From Sedimenticola_A sp040506425 (GTDB taxonomy: Bacteria > Pseudomonadota > Gammaproteobacteria > Chromatiales > Chromatiaceae), in assembly GCA_965224515.1 (NCBI GenBank), contig OZ245051.1:1922001-1986000 (forward strand): 64,000 nucleotides of DNA. The letters are read 5' to 3'. Both the position numbers and the translations under genes were made by a program. This document shows, piece after piece, positions 17,407 to 25,586 of the stretch. Within the stretch, counting starts at the first letter, position 1. Each line of letters opens with the position of its first letter. The notes under the pieces are model-generated. The model saw only the letters and a program-made list of their open reading frames with translations, made no database searches and was not told where the DNA came from.

Positions 17407-18678
17407 ATGGCTCATGTAGTCGTTTTGGGTGCAGGCACGGGTGGTATGCCATGTGCTTACGAGCTTCGCGAATCACTTGGCAGAGAGCACGAAGTCACTG
17501 TGGTTAACGAACGGGACTATTTCCAGTTCGTCCCCTCCAATCCCTGGGTGGCCGTTGGCTGGCGTGATCGCTCCAGTATCACCTTCGATATCCGTCCCCA
17601 CCTTGAGAGAAAGGGTATCAATTTCATCGCCAAGCGTTGTGAAAAGATCGATGCGGATAATAGCAAGCTGGAGCTGGATGGTGGTGAAGTGGTCGAATAC
17701 GACTACCTTGTTATTGCGACCGGTCCACGCCTGGCATTTGAAGAGGTTGATGGTGCAGGTCCCAAAGTCGGCAACACCGAATCGATTTGTACCGTGGATC
17801 ACGCCCTTGGCGCCTACGATTCTTATAAAGAGCTACTGGAAGACCCTGGTCATGTGGTCATAGGCGCGATGCCTTTTGCCAGCTGCTTTGGTCCTGCCTA
17901 CGAGTTTGCCTTCATCATGGATTCAGATCTTCGCAAGCGCAAAATGCGCGACAAGATCCCCATGACCTTTGTCACCTCGGAGCCATACATCGGTCACCTC
18001 GGTCTTGGTGGTGTGGGCGACTCAAAGGGTTTTCTTGAGTCGGACCTGCGTAATCATCATATCAACTGGATTACCAACGCGAAGGTAACCAAGGTCGAGT
18101 CCGGCAAGATGCACGTGGAGCAGTTTGACGACAGCGGGCACCTGATCAAGGAGCATGACCTTGAATTCAAGTACTCCATGATGCTGCCGGCCTTCAAGGG
18201 TGTGGAAGCCGTGGCCAATGTAGAAGGACTGTGCAATCCACGTGGCTTTGTCTTTGTGGACAGCCATCAGCGCAACCCCACTTACCAGAACATTTACTCT
18301 GCCGGTGTCTGTATCGCCATTCCCCCAGTTGAGGCAACTGCGGTTCCAACCGGCGCGCCCAAGACCGGTTACATGATCGAGTCCATGGTGACCGCCATCG
18401 TCCATAATATTACGGATGAGTTGAATGATCGCGATCTCTCAACCAATGCAACGTGGAATGCCATCTGTCTTGCGGATATGGGTGATACCGGTGCGGCTTT
18501 TGTTGCATTGCCCCAGATCCCACCACGCAACGTGGCCTGGTTCAAAAAGGGTAAGTGGGTTCACATGGCGAAGATCGCCTTTGAGAAGTATTTCATCCGC
18601 AAGATGAAGAAGGGGACTTCAGAGCCGATCTATGAAAAGTACATTCTCAAGATGCTGGGTATAGGCAAGCTCAAGTAA
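17407..18678 (+). CDS. Sulfide:quinone oxidoreductase-type FAD flavoprotein
   Basis: A 423-residue disulfide-oxidoreductase-fold flavoprotein. The N-terminus VVVLGAGTGG is the FAD-binding Rossmann motif. Cysteines at 128 (ESICTVDH), 160 (ASCFGPAYE) and 302 (AGVCIA) sit where the three redox cysteines of SQR lie, and APKTGYMIESM near 318 is a typical C-terminal FAD/quinone motif. The last 40 residues are basic and amphipathic, suitable for membrane attachment. It would oxidise sulfide to sulfane sulfur and pass electrons to quinone. ATG 17407 with a GGAGG ribosome site is preferred to an upstream in-frame GTG at 17359. The 220-base upstream gap is strongly A+T-rich and probably holds its promoter. 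Confidence 0.85.
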   Translation: MAHVVVLGAGTGGMPCAYELRESLGREHEVTVVNERDYFQFVPSNPWVAVGWRDRSSITFDIRPHLERKGINFIAKRCEKIDADNSKLELDGGEVVEYDYLVIATGPRLAFEEVDGAGPKVGNTESICTVDHALGAYDSYKELLEDPGHVVIGAMPFASCFGPAYEFAFIMDSDLRKRKMRDKIPMTFVTSEPYIGHLGLGGVGDSKGFLESDLRNHHINWITNAKVTKVESGKMHVEQFDDSGHLIKEHDLEFKYSMMLPAFKGVEAVANVEGLCNPRGFVFVDSHQRNPTYQNIYSAGVCIAIPPVEATAVPTGAPKTGYMIESMVTAIVHNITDELNDRDLSTNATWNAICLADMGDTGAAFVALPQIPPRNVAWFKKGKWVHMAKIAFEKYFIRKMKKGTSEPIYEKYILKMLGIGKLK

Positions 18679-18700
18679 GCCACCCCTGCAATCAAAACTA

Positions 18701-18729
18701 AAAGCCCGGCTTGATGCCGGGCTTTTTTT
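18701..18729. terminator. Bidirectional intrinsic terminator between convergent genes
   Basis: GCCCGGC-TTGAT-GCCGGGC with A's on the left and seven T on the right can stop both the flavoprotein transcript and the convergent SUMF1 transcript. It differs by one loop base from the terminator at 25534-25566. Confidence 0.92.
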
Positions 18730-18731
18730 AT

Positions 18732-19673
18732 TCAGTTCACTTCCCTGACCAGGCGGAAGCCAACCCGGTAGTGACTGTAGTCCGGGGCCAGCTGATTTCG
18801 CGAGGCGCTACGCAGGGCGCCTGGAAGGTTGTACCAGGAACCACCACGAACCACCCGGGGATGATGGTTGGTCACATCAGCGGTTGCGTCGCTCAGTTCA
18901 AGCCCTGAGTAGCTCTCGTCGTACAGAGATGCACACCACTCCCAGACGTTGCCGTGCATGTCGTTTAGTCCCCATGGGTTTGCCGGGTACTTGTCTACAG
19001 GCGTGGTTTTGTTGGGTGGCGTGGATATGGCACTTCCATCGTAGCTGTAATGGCTGTTGTAGTTCGCCTGATCCGGGGCGATGCTGCTGCCTGTCCAGAA
19101 GGGTGTCGTGGTTCCTGCCCTGCATGCGTATTCCCATTCGGCTTCGGTGGGTAGCCTGATCAGCCATCCCGTCTGCTTTTGCAGCCATATGGCGTACTGG
19201 ACTGCATCCCAGTAGCTGACGTGAATGACCGGTCTGTTTTCCCGCCCCCAGGTTTCGTCGTCCGGTTTGGGCAGAGCCTCCTGGGTGCAGTAGGCATCAT
19301 ACATGGCGAAGGTGACGGGGCTTTTCAGTATCTCGAAGGCGGCGATAGTGGTGTCGTGCTGGGCCTCATTGTCAAACCTGTTCTTTTCGCTCCCTGGAGA
19401 GCCCATGCAGTAATTTCCTACCGGTATGGGTTGCCAGTCGGTCTCCGAGATGCCGAGTCTGACCAGGTGATGGTTTGTCTGTTCCAGTTCGGCCTCGCTG
19501 TCTGTACCCCTGCCGCAGTGGCTGCAGTATTTTGCGCCAGGGGCAATGTAGTTACCGCAGTAGGCGCAGCACAGGGTGTCGGCAAGAGACTGGCCGCAGT
19601 GAGGGCAGAAGCGGGCGTCCGGTTCGGCGATGAGGTGTTTGCAGCCTGGGCATTGCATGGGTACTTCTGGCAC
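18732..19673 (-). CDS. Double zinc-ribbon protein with SUMF1/FGE-sulfatase domain
   Basis: A 313-residue protein. Two CxxC...CxxC zinc ribbons occupy residues 8-27 and 36-53 (CPGC/CPHC and CAYC/CSHC). A formylglycine-generating-enzyme-like domain follows from about 80 (WQPIPVGNYCMGSPGSE, LPTEAEWEYACRAGT, NDMHGNVWEWC, RGGSWYN, YRVGFRLVRE). The position that in true FGE carries the active cysteine pair reads LRSASRNQ, so sulfatase activation is unlikely and the fold probably serves binding. Zinc-ribbon/SUMF1 fusions are known from effector-like and regulatory proteins. It stands alone and reads leftward from a long regulatory gap. Confidence 0.82.
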   Translation of the reverse strand: MPEVPMQCPGCKHLIAEPDARFCPHCGQSLADTLCCAYCGNYIAPGAKYCSHCGRGTDSEAELEQTNHHLVRLGISETDWQPIPVGNYCMGSPGSEKNRFDNEAQHDTTIAAFEILKSPVTFAMYDAYCTQEALPKPDDETWGRENRPVIHVSYWDAVQYAIWLQKQTGWLIRLPTEAEWEYACRAGTTTPFWTGSSIAPDQANYNSHYSYDGSAISTPPNKTTPVDKYPANPWGLNDMHGNVWEWCASLYDESYSGLELSDATADVTNHHPRVVRGGSWYNLPGALRSASRNQLAPDYSHYRVGFRLVREVN

Positions 19674-19842
19674 GGTTCTGGTGGTTCCAGTGGTTCTGAT
19701 TACGGCCGCGGACCTGAGCGTTCAGCTCATCGCTGATGGGGTCACGACGACCAAAACAAGCCGGAAACATAAACCTTGTCCGTGCATAAAACAATGCTTT
19801 TAAGCTCAAATTCACCAAGCTTATGTCGTTGGGGTGGAAGGT

Positions 19843-19911
19843 GTTACCGGTCGTTACCATGTGTTACCAAACGACACGCATTTTTCTGCCTATTTCGGTG
19901 TTAAAAGTAAC
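19843..19911. promoter_or_regulatory. Triple GTTACC direct repeat with 10-bp period plus GTAAC half-site
   Basis: GTTACC occurs at 19843, 19853 and 19863, three same-face sites exactly one helical turn apart, followed by an inverted GTAAC at 19907. They lie 50-120 bases upstream of the strong sigma-54 site at 19964, the usual place for activator binding. Confidence 0.65.
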
Positions 19912-19963
19912 ATTTTGGGATAGGAATTGAATAACTGTTTGAATTCAAAAGAGGTAATTTCAC

Positions 19964-19979
19964 TGGCACTGTTTTTGCT
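19964..19979 (+). promoter_or_regulatory. Near-perfect sigma-54 promoter upstream of the ABC transporter operon
   Basis: TGGCACT-GTTT-TTGCT fits the sigma-54 consensus at almost every position. Transcription would start near 19990 and read rightward. The first gene on that strand begins at 20387. Confidence 0.75.
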
Positions 19980-19989
19980 CCTAAAGCTG

Positions 19990-20386
19990 GGTTGAGCAAT
20001 ATTCCTGCCCGCGCGTTTGTGTGAAGACCGGGCGGGTAATTTCAAGTTACGGTGAGGCCGCAGATTGACTTGTCCTCCCGTGTCACAGGGACGTTGCATG
20101 TTTCCATGCGGCTACGCTGCGTGTAACAGGCCGGTACTTCAGAGCAGATCTGCGGGGTGGTTGGAGTTGATTCTCCGGTTTTCCGTGCAGAAGGTGATGT
20201 ACACATCTGTCTGATGTATGTGCTTTGCTCCTCCGCGTGAGGTTGGGCGCTACCGGTAAAAACAGAAATGGCCAAAGATTTTTTCGGCAGGCCAATAAAA
20301 ACAGCATCTAAAATGCGGCCCTGGGTCGCTTCGATGCATATTAAGCAATGAGGGCATTCAGCCCGAATGGAGAGAGGAACTATCGA
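19990..20386 (+). other. Long untranslated leader (about 400 nt) before the ABC binding-protein gene
   Basis: No open frame with a plausible start fills this stretch. Stem-forming blocks are visible, for example CCTGCCCG (20008) against CGGGCGGG (20029), and two A-rich patches occur near 20255-20307. It could be a structured leader or include a small RNA; I cannot tell which. A GTGTAACAG half-site is present near 20119. Confidence 0.4.
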
Positions 20387-21739
20387 ATGAGTGATGATAA
20401 GTCCAAGACCAGTGAACTTTCACGTCGTGGTTTTATGAAGGTGAGCGCAGCAGCCATGGCTGCTGCCAGTACGCCCATGTTCTTTGTCAAAGACGCCTGG
20501 GCCAAGGATTTCCGTAACAATCCTGGTAATGCCTCGTCCGTAAAACTCGGTTTTAACGTTCCCCAGACCGGTGCCTACGCCGATGAGGGTGCGGATGAGT
20601 TGCGTGCGTACAAGCTGGCCATCAAGCACATCAACGGTGAAGGCGACGGCGGCATGATGAACACCATGAAGCCTCTTGCTCTTAAGGGCGAAGGTGTGCT
20701 GGGCAAGAAAGTTGAATATGTTACCGGTGACACCCAGACCAAGTCTGATGCGGCTCGTGCCTCTGCCAAGCGCATGATTGAGAAAGACGGCGTTTTGATG
20801 GTGACAGGCGGTTCTTCCTCTGGTGTGGCGATTGCCGTTCAGGGTCTGTGTCAGGAGATGGGTATCATCTTCATGGCTGGCCTGACCCACTCCAATGACA
20901 CCACCGGCAAGGACAAGCGTCGTTACGGTTTCCGTCACTTCTTCAACACCGAGATGTCCGGCGCTGCGCTGGGTCCGGTACTGGAGAAAGAGTTCGGTAA
21001 AGACCGTGTCGCCTACCACCTGACCGCTGACTACACCTGGGGCTGGTCCCAGGAAGGCTCCATCAAAAAGTACACCGAGGCTCTCGGTTGGGAGACCAAG
21101 GCTGCTGTGCGCACCCCGCTGGGTGCAGGTGACTTCTCCCAGTACATCACCCCGGTACTGAACTCCGGCGCTGACGTGCTGGTACTGAACCACTACGGCA
21201 AAGACATGGTGAACTCCCTGACCCAGGCTGTTCAGTTCGGTCTGCGCGACAAGCAGGTCAACGGCAAGAACTTCGAGATCGTGGTTCCGCTGTTCTCCCG
21301 TCTGATGGCACAGGGTGCTGGCGACAACATCAAGGGCATCTACGGTACCACCAACTGGAACTGGTCGCTGCAGGATGAAGGCTCCAAGGCTTTCGTTAAA
21401 TCCTTTGGCCAGGAGTACGGTTTCCCACCCTCACAGGCTGCACATACCTGCTACGTGCAGACCCTGCTCTATGCAGATGCCTGCCAGCGTGCCGGTACTT
21501 TCAGTCCGCCCGAGGTGATCAAGGCACTGGAAGGCTTCACGTTCGACGGCATGGGCAACGGTGCAACCGAGTATCGTGCTGACGACCACCAGTGCTTCAA
21601 GGATGTCCTTGTAGTGAGCGGTAATGAGAACCCGAGCTCCAAGTTCGACCTGCTGAAGGTTGTACAAGAGGTGCCGCGTTCCCAGGTTGAGTACTCTCCC
21701 GATATGCTCGGTGGTGATCTCGGTCCCTACGAGGTTTAA
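20387..21739 (+). CDS. ABC transporter periplasmic binding protein (Liv/amide family) with Tat signal
   Basis: A 450-residue receptor of the branched-chain amino acid/amide/urea class. The N-terminus carries a twin-arginine signal (SRRGFMK followed by an Ala-rich core and AWA cleavage region), so it is exported folded. The mature part has two Rossmann-like lobes, with a VKLGFNVPQTGAYADEG start and a VLMVTGGSSSGVAIAVQGL hinge block. It delivers substrate to the permease encoded downstream; the substrate is not readable. ATG 20387 follows an AGAGAGGA ribosome site. The gene is followed by a stem-loop that probably stabilises its mRNA, giving more receptor than permease. Control by sigma-54 is inferred from the upstream site. 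Confidence 0.85.
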   Translation: MSDDKSKTSELSRRGFMKVSAAAMAAASTPMFFVKDAWAKDFRNNPGNASSVKLGFNVPQTGAYADEGADELRAYKLAIKHINGEGDGGMMNTMKPLALKGEGVLGKKVEYVTGDTQTKSDAARASAKRMIEKDGVLMVTGGSSSGVAIAVQGLCQEMGIIFMAGLTHSNDTTGKDKRRYGFRHFFNTEMSGAALGPVLEKEFGKDRVAYHLTADYTWGWSQEGSIKKYTEALGWETKAAVRTPLGAGDFSQYITPVLNSGADVLVLNHYGKDMVNSLTQAVQFGLRDKQVNGKNFEIVVPLFSRLMAQGAGDNIKGIYGTTNWNWSLQDEGSKAFVKSFGQEYGFPPSQAAHTCYVQTLLYADACQRAGTFSPPEVIKALEGFTFDGMGNGATEYRADDHQCFKDVLVVSGNENPSSKFDLLKVVQEVPRSQVEYSPDMLGGDLGPYEV

Positions 21740-21786
21740 TTACCTGAACCGCCTGCTGGTACCTGCAAGGGTGCCGGTAGGCAGAA

Positions 21787-21808
21787 GGGGCTGCCTGAGG
21801 GCAGCCCC
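21787..21808 (+). other. Intercistronic stem-loop after the binding-protein gene
   Basis: GGGGCTGCC pairs with GGCAGCCCC around a TGAG loop, nine base pairs, without a following T-run. It is suited to 3'-end protection or partial termination between receptor and permease genes. Confidence 0.75.
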
Positions 21809-21842
21809 TTGCCCTGTTAATCCCCATACAGTTGTGTAGACG

Positions 21843-22859
21843 ATGGACGCGATTCTTTTACAGATTTTAAACGGGTTGGACAAGGGTGGCGCTTATGCGC
21901 TGATCGCCCTCGGTCTGACTCTTGTGTTCGGAACGCTTGGTGTTGTGAACTTTGCCCATGGCGCATTGTTCATGCTCGGAGCCTTCTGTGCAGTGTCAGT
22001 GCAAAATCTCTTGACCATATCCAAAAAGATCAAGGATGAGAGCATCACTTTCTTTGATGCGTACAAGGAACAGCCCTACCTTGAGATCTGGTGGGGCGAT
22101 TTCGGTACCTTCATCATCGACTGGTCGGTGCCAATTTCGATTATATTGGCAATACCGATCATGCTGCTGATCGGGCTTGCCATGGAGCGTGGTCTGATTC
22201 GCCACTTCTATAAGCGGCCACATGCTGAACAGATCCTGGTGACCTTCGGTCTGGCTATTGTGCTGCAGGAGATCGTCAAGTCAGTATTTGGCGCCAACCC
22301 GATTCCGACGCCTGCACCAGACATTGTTTCCGGCAGTGCGCCGCTCGGTGTGATGCTGGGGCTCGGGGCCGATGTGGTCTACCCCTGGTGGCGACTGATC
22401 TACCTGATGTTCTCGGGAATTATCATTTTTTCGGTGTTTGCATTCCTGCAGTTCACCACATTCGGTATGGTGGTCAGGGCAGGTATGCATGATCGGGAGA
22501 CAGTAGGTCTGCTCGGTATCAATGTTGAGCGGCGGTTTACTGTTGTTTTCGGTATTGCAGCAGTGGTGGCCGGTCTGGCTGGTGTTATGTATGCGCCGAT
22601 TCTGCCGCCTGATTATCACATCGGTATGGATTTTCTTGTGCTGTCGTTCGTGGTGGTGGTCGTGGGGGGGATGGGCTCACTCGGCGGTGCAGTGGCAGCC
22701 GGATTTCTGTTGGGAATCCTGCAGTCGTTTGCCTCGATGAACGAGGTAAAGGCAATTCTTCCAGGTATCGACCAGATCATCATCTACCTGGTTGCCGTGG
22801 TTATCCTCCTGGTCAGACCTCGTGGTCTGTTGGGACGTAAAGGTGTGATGGAGGACTGA
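21843..22859 (+). CDS. livH: ABC transporter permease, LivH type
   Basis: A 338-residue inner-membrane permease with eight or more helices. The LDKGGAYALIALGLTLVFGT start and NFAHGALFMLGA motif are hallmarks of LivH-family permeases, as is the late VVVVGGMGSLGGAVAAGF block. It pairs with the LivM-type subunit two bases downstream. An unusually long polar insert of about 35 residues (62-95) between the second and third helices carries many charged residues. Confidence 0.87.
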   Translation: MDAILLQILNGLDKGGAYALIALGLTLVFGTLGVVNFAHGALFMLGAFCAVSVQNLLTISKKIKDESITFFDAYKEQPYLEIWWGDFGTFIIDWSVPISIILAIPIMLLIGLAMERGLIRHFYKRPHAEQILVTFGLAIVLQEIVKSVFGANPIPTPAPDIVSGSAPLGVMLGLGADVVYPWWRLIYLMFSGIIIFSVFAFLQFTTFGMVVRAGMHDRETVGLLGINVERRFTVVFGIAAVVAGLAGVMYAPILPPDYHIGMDFLVLSFVVVVVGGMGSLGGAVAAGFLLGILQSFASMNEVKAILPGIDQIIIYLVAVVILLVRPRGLLGRKGVMED

Positions 22860-22861
22860 TC

Positions 22862-23998
22862 ATGGCTATAAATTACAAAATCAATCAATGGGGTGTTCTG
22901 GCTATCTTCTCGGTAGTGGTGCTGAGCATGCCCATATGGCTCGACCCGATCGGTGCGGCCTATCCCGACCTGCTGCAGAAGTTTGCCATCTTTGGCATTT
23001 TCGCTATCGGATTCAATATCCTGTTTGGCCTGACCGGCTACCTGTCGTTCGGTCATGCTGCTTTCCTGGGTGTTGGCTCCTATACGGCGGTATGGTCTTT
23101 CAAGCTGTTGACAATGAATGTGCTCCCCGCTGTGATCTTCGCTTTGATTGTTTCGGGGCTGTTTGCAGTAGTCATCGGCTTCGTCAGTTTACGTCGTTCG
23201 GGTATCTATTTCTCAATTCTTACACTGGCGTTTGCCCAGATGTCCTACAACCTGGCCTACTCGGTTCTTACTCCTATCACCAATGGTGAGACCGGTCTGC
23301 AGCTGACCATGAATGATCCGCGCGTACTGGATGGGCCGGCGGGAGAGGGGCTGCCCTCCACCACGCTGTTTGGACTGGAGATGAGCGGCTATTCCGGCTT
23401 CTATTTCTGTGCCGTGATACTTATCCTTGCGTTCTTTGTCTCGCTGCGCATATTCCGTTCGCCCTTTGGCATGAAGTTGCAGGCGATCAAGTCGAACCAG
23501 ACCCGTATGCGTTATACCGGTTACAACACCCGCCCCTACCTGCTGACGGCATTTGTCATCTCAGGTATGTATGCCGGCCTGGCCGGTTCGTTGTTGGCGG
23601 TAACAGATCCGTTGGCCGGTGCCGAGCGTATGCAGTGGACAGCGTCTGGTGAGGTTGTGTTGATGACCATTCTTGGGGGTACAGGTACCCTGATCGGTCC
23701 GCTGTTGGGTGTGGGTATTATCAAGTACTTCGAGAATATCTTCTCGGCCATGAACGAGAGTAGCCTGCACGAGGTATTCTCCTTCCTGCCGGATTGGTTA
23801 GAGAATATTGTTGTTTCTATAAGCGGTCACTTTGTGGGCGAGGGTTGGCACCTGACACTGGGTGTTCTGTTCATGCTTATCGTGATCTTCCTGCCTGGTG
23901 GTGTGATGGAGGGTATTCGTCGCACATCTGCATTTGTACGCAATATCGGCAAGCGCGAAAAGCCTGTGCCGGCCAGTGCCAGTGAGGCGGAGGAGTAA
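22862..23998 (+). CDS. livM: ABC transporter permease, LivM type
   Basis: A 378-residue permease partner. FNILFGLTGYLSFGHAAFLGVG and the late GGTGTLIGPLLGVG block are typical of LivM. About eight to ten hydrophobic segments are visible, ending in a cytoplasmic tail. It starts two bases after livH and stops three bases before livG, so the unit is a tight operon. Confidence 0.87.
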   Translation: MAINYKINQWGVLAIFSVVVLSMPIWLDPIGAAYPDLLQKFAIFGIFAIGFNILFGLTGYLSFGHAAFLGVGSYTAVWSFKLLTMNVLPAVIFALIVSGLFAVVIGFVSLRRSGIYFSILTLAFAQMSYNLAYSVLTPITNGETGLQLTMNDPRVLDGPAGEGLPSTTLFGLEMSGYSGFYFCAVILILAFFVSLRIFRSPFGMKLQAIKSNQTRMRYTGYNTRPYLLTAFVISGMYAGLAGSLLAVTDPLAGAERMQWTASGEVVLMTILGGTGTLIGPLLGVGIIKYFENIFSAMNESSLHEVFSFLPDWLENIVVSISGHFVGEGWHLTLGVLFMLIVIFLPGGVMEGIRRTSAFVRNIGKREKPVPASASEAEE

Positions 23999-24001
23999 AC
24001 G

Positions 24002-24763
24002 ATGGGCGAGATTATTCTAGATATCGATAAAGTCGATAAGACTTTTGGTGGCCTGCATGCGCTGGCCGACATCAACCTTAAAGTGGAAGAGGGAACTACC
24101 CACGCCATTATCGGTCCCAACGGGGCAGGCAAGTCCACCCTGTTGAACGTCTGCATCGGTCGACTGGCGCCGAATACCGGTACAGTGACTTTTAATGGTA
24201 TTACCCTGACAGGCATGGAGCCCTACCAGATCAATCGCGCCGGCGTGGTACGAGTGTTCCAGACCCCGGAGATATTTCCGGAGCTGTCGCTGCTGCAGAA
24301 CGTCATGGTGCCGGCCTTTGCTACTCGTGATGGTACATTCAGCTTCAATGCCTTCAAGCGCCTCTCCCAGGAGAAGCAGATCATCGATGAGGCCAAGCAC
24401 GTTCTCGAGGACGTTGGCCTGATCAGCCAGGCTGAACACCATGCGGGTAACATTTCCCGTGGTGACAAGCGTCGCCTCGAATTGGCCATGGCCCTGATTC
24501 AGCATCCCAAGCTGTTGTTGCTGGATGAGCCGACAGCCGGTATGGCGCGTCACGATACCAACAAGACCATTGATTTGCTGAAACGCATCAAAGAGCGTGG
24601 CATGACCAAGGTGATCATCGAGCATGACATGCACGTGGTGTTCAGTCTTGCTGATCGCATCAGTGTGTTGGCCCAGGGCCGTATCATTGCTGATGGTGTG
24701 CCTGATGAAATTCGTGGTAACCCCAAGGTGCAAGAGGCCTATCTGGGGGGAGCAGAACTATGA
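24002..24763 (+). CDS. livG: ABC transporter ATPase, LivG type
   Basis: A 253-residue ATPase. Walker A is GPNGAGKST, Walker B LLLLDEPTAGM, and the H-loop is in IIEHDMHVV. The signature region reads ISRGDKRRLELAMAL instead of the LSGGQ/LSYGQ form; G and the following basic helix are kept. It energises the LivH/LivM-type permease. Its stop overlaps the start of the second ATPase gene by four bases. Confidence 0.88.
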   Translation: MGEIILDIDKVDKTFGGLHALADINLKVEEGTTHAIIGPNGAGKSTLLNVCIGRLAPNTGTVTFNGITLTGMEPYQINRAGVVRVFQTPEIFPELSLLQNVMVPAFATRDGTFSFNAFKRLSQEKQIIDEAKHVLEDVGLISQAEHHAGNISRGDKRRLELAMALIQHPKLLLLDEPTAGMARHDTNKTIDLLKRIKERGMTKVIIEHDMHVVFSLADRISVLAQGRIIADGVPDEIRGNPKVQEAYLGGAEL

Positions 24764-25512
24764 GACATGTACCTGTTGTACCCACAGTCAAGAGTACCGG
24801 TTCGGCACCGGCGTTCTTCTCCTGCTGGGATATCCACTCCTACTATGGTGAGAGTTATATTGTTCAGGGTGTCAGTTTTGACGTCCGTGAAGGTGAGGTC
24901 CTGGCGCTGCTCGGGCGTAATGGTGCAGGCAAGACATCGACACTGCGCTCCATTGCCCGTGTAGACAGTCCCGAGGTCACCCACGGGGAGATCTGGCTGG
25001 ATCACAAGCCCCTGCACAGCATGAAGTCCCACGAGGCGGCGCAGAACGGCGTCGGCCTGGTTCCTGAAGATCGGCGCATCATTGCCGGTATGACGGTGGA
25101 AGAGAACTTGATTCTTTCGCAGATTGCGCCTCCCATCGGCTGGAGTATCGAACGTATCTACGAACACTTTCCGAGATTGGCTGAACGCCGTGAACAAGAG
25201 GCGACTACCCTCTCCGGTGGTGAGCAGCAGATGCTGGCGGTTGCCAGGGTACTTGCCCGTGATATTAAGCTGCTTCTGCTGGATGAGCCCTACGAGGGCC
25301 TGGCGCCGGTGATTGTTCACGAAATCGAGCGGATTGTGGATAGTATCAAGGAGCTTGGTATCACCACGATTATCGTGGAGCAGAATGCGGTTGCTGCACT
25401 ACGACTTGCGGATCGTGCAATCATTCTCGATATGGGACAGGTGGTGTTTGACGGATTGGCCCAGGAAGTGCTGGATAACGCTGATTTGCGCCAGCAGTAC
25501 CTGGCAATTTGA
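24760..25512 (+). CDS. livF: ABC transporter ATPase, LivF type
   Basis: A 250-residue ATPase with Walker A GRNGAGKTS, a canonical signature LSGGEQQMLAVARVL, Walker B LLLLDEPYEGL and H-loop VEQNAVAAL. The first 17 residues before the FFSCWDIHSYYG core are an extension not usual for LivF. It completes the heterodimeric ATPase with LivG and is the last gene of the operon; a terminator follows. Confidence 0.88.
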   Translation: MRHVPVVPTVKSTGSAPAFFSCWDIHSYYGESYIVQGVSFDVREGEVLALLGRNGAGKTSTLRSIARVDSPEVTHGEIWLDHKPLHSMKSHEAAQNGVGLVPEDRRIIAGMTVEENLILSQIAPPIGWSIERIYEHFPRLAERREQEATTLSGGEQQMLAVARVLARDIKLLLLDEPYEGLAPVIVHEIERIVDSIKELGITTIIVEQNAVAALRLADRAIILDMGQVVFDGLAQEVLDNADLRQQYLAI

Positions 25513-25533
25513 TGGAGCTCTGAATCTCACTCG

Positions 25534-25566
25534 AAAAAAAGCCCGGCTAGATGCCGGGCTTTTTAT
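25534..25566. terminator. Bidirectional terminator between livF and argF
   Basis: Seven A, GCCCGGC-TAGAT-GCCGGGC, then five T. It serves the rightward livF transcript and the leftward argD-argF transcript. It is almost identical to the terminator at 18701-18729. Confidence 0.92.
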
Positions 25567-25586
25567 TCGTCGAAGGCGTCTGGCTG

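Noticed and set aside
19660..19690. TGGCACG sequence resembling a sigma-54 -24 box
   Set aside because: No GC pair lies at the -12 position (it reads TGGTG), so it cannot be a sigma-54 promoter.
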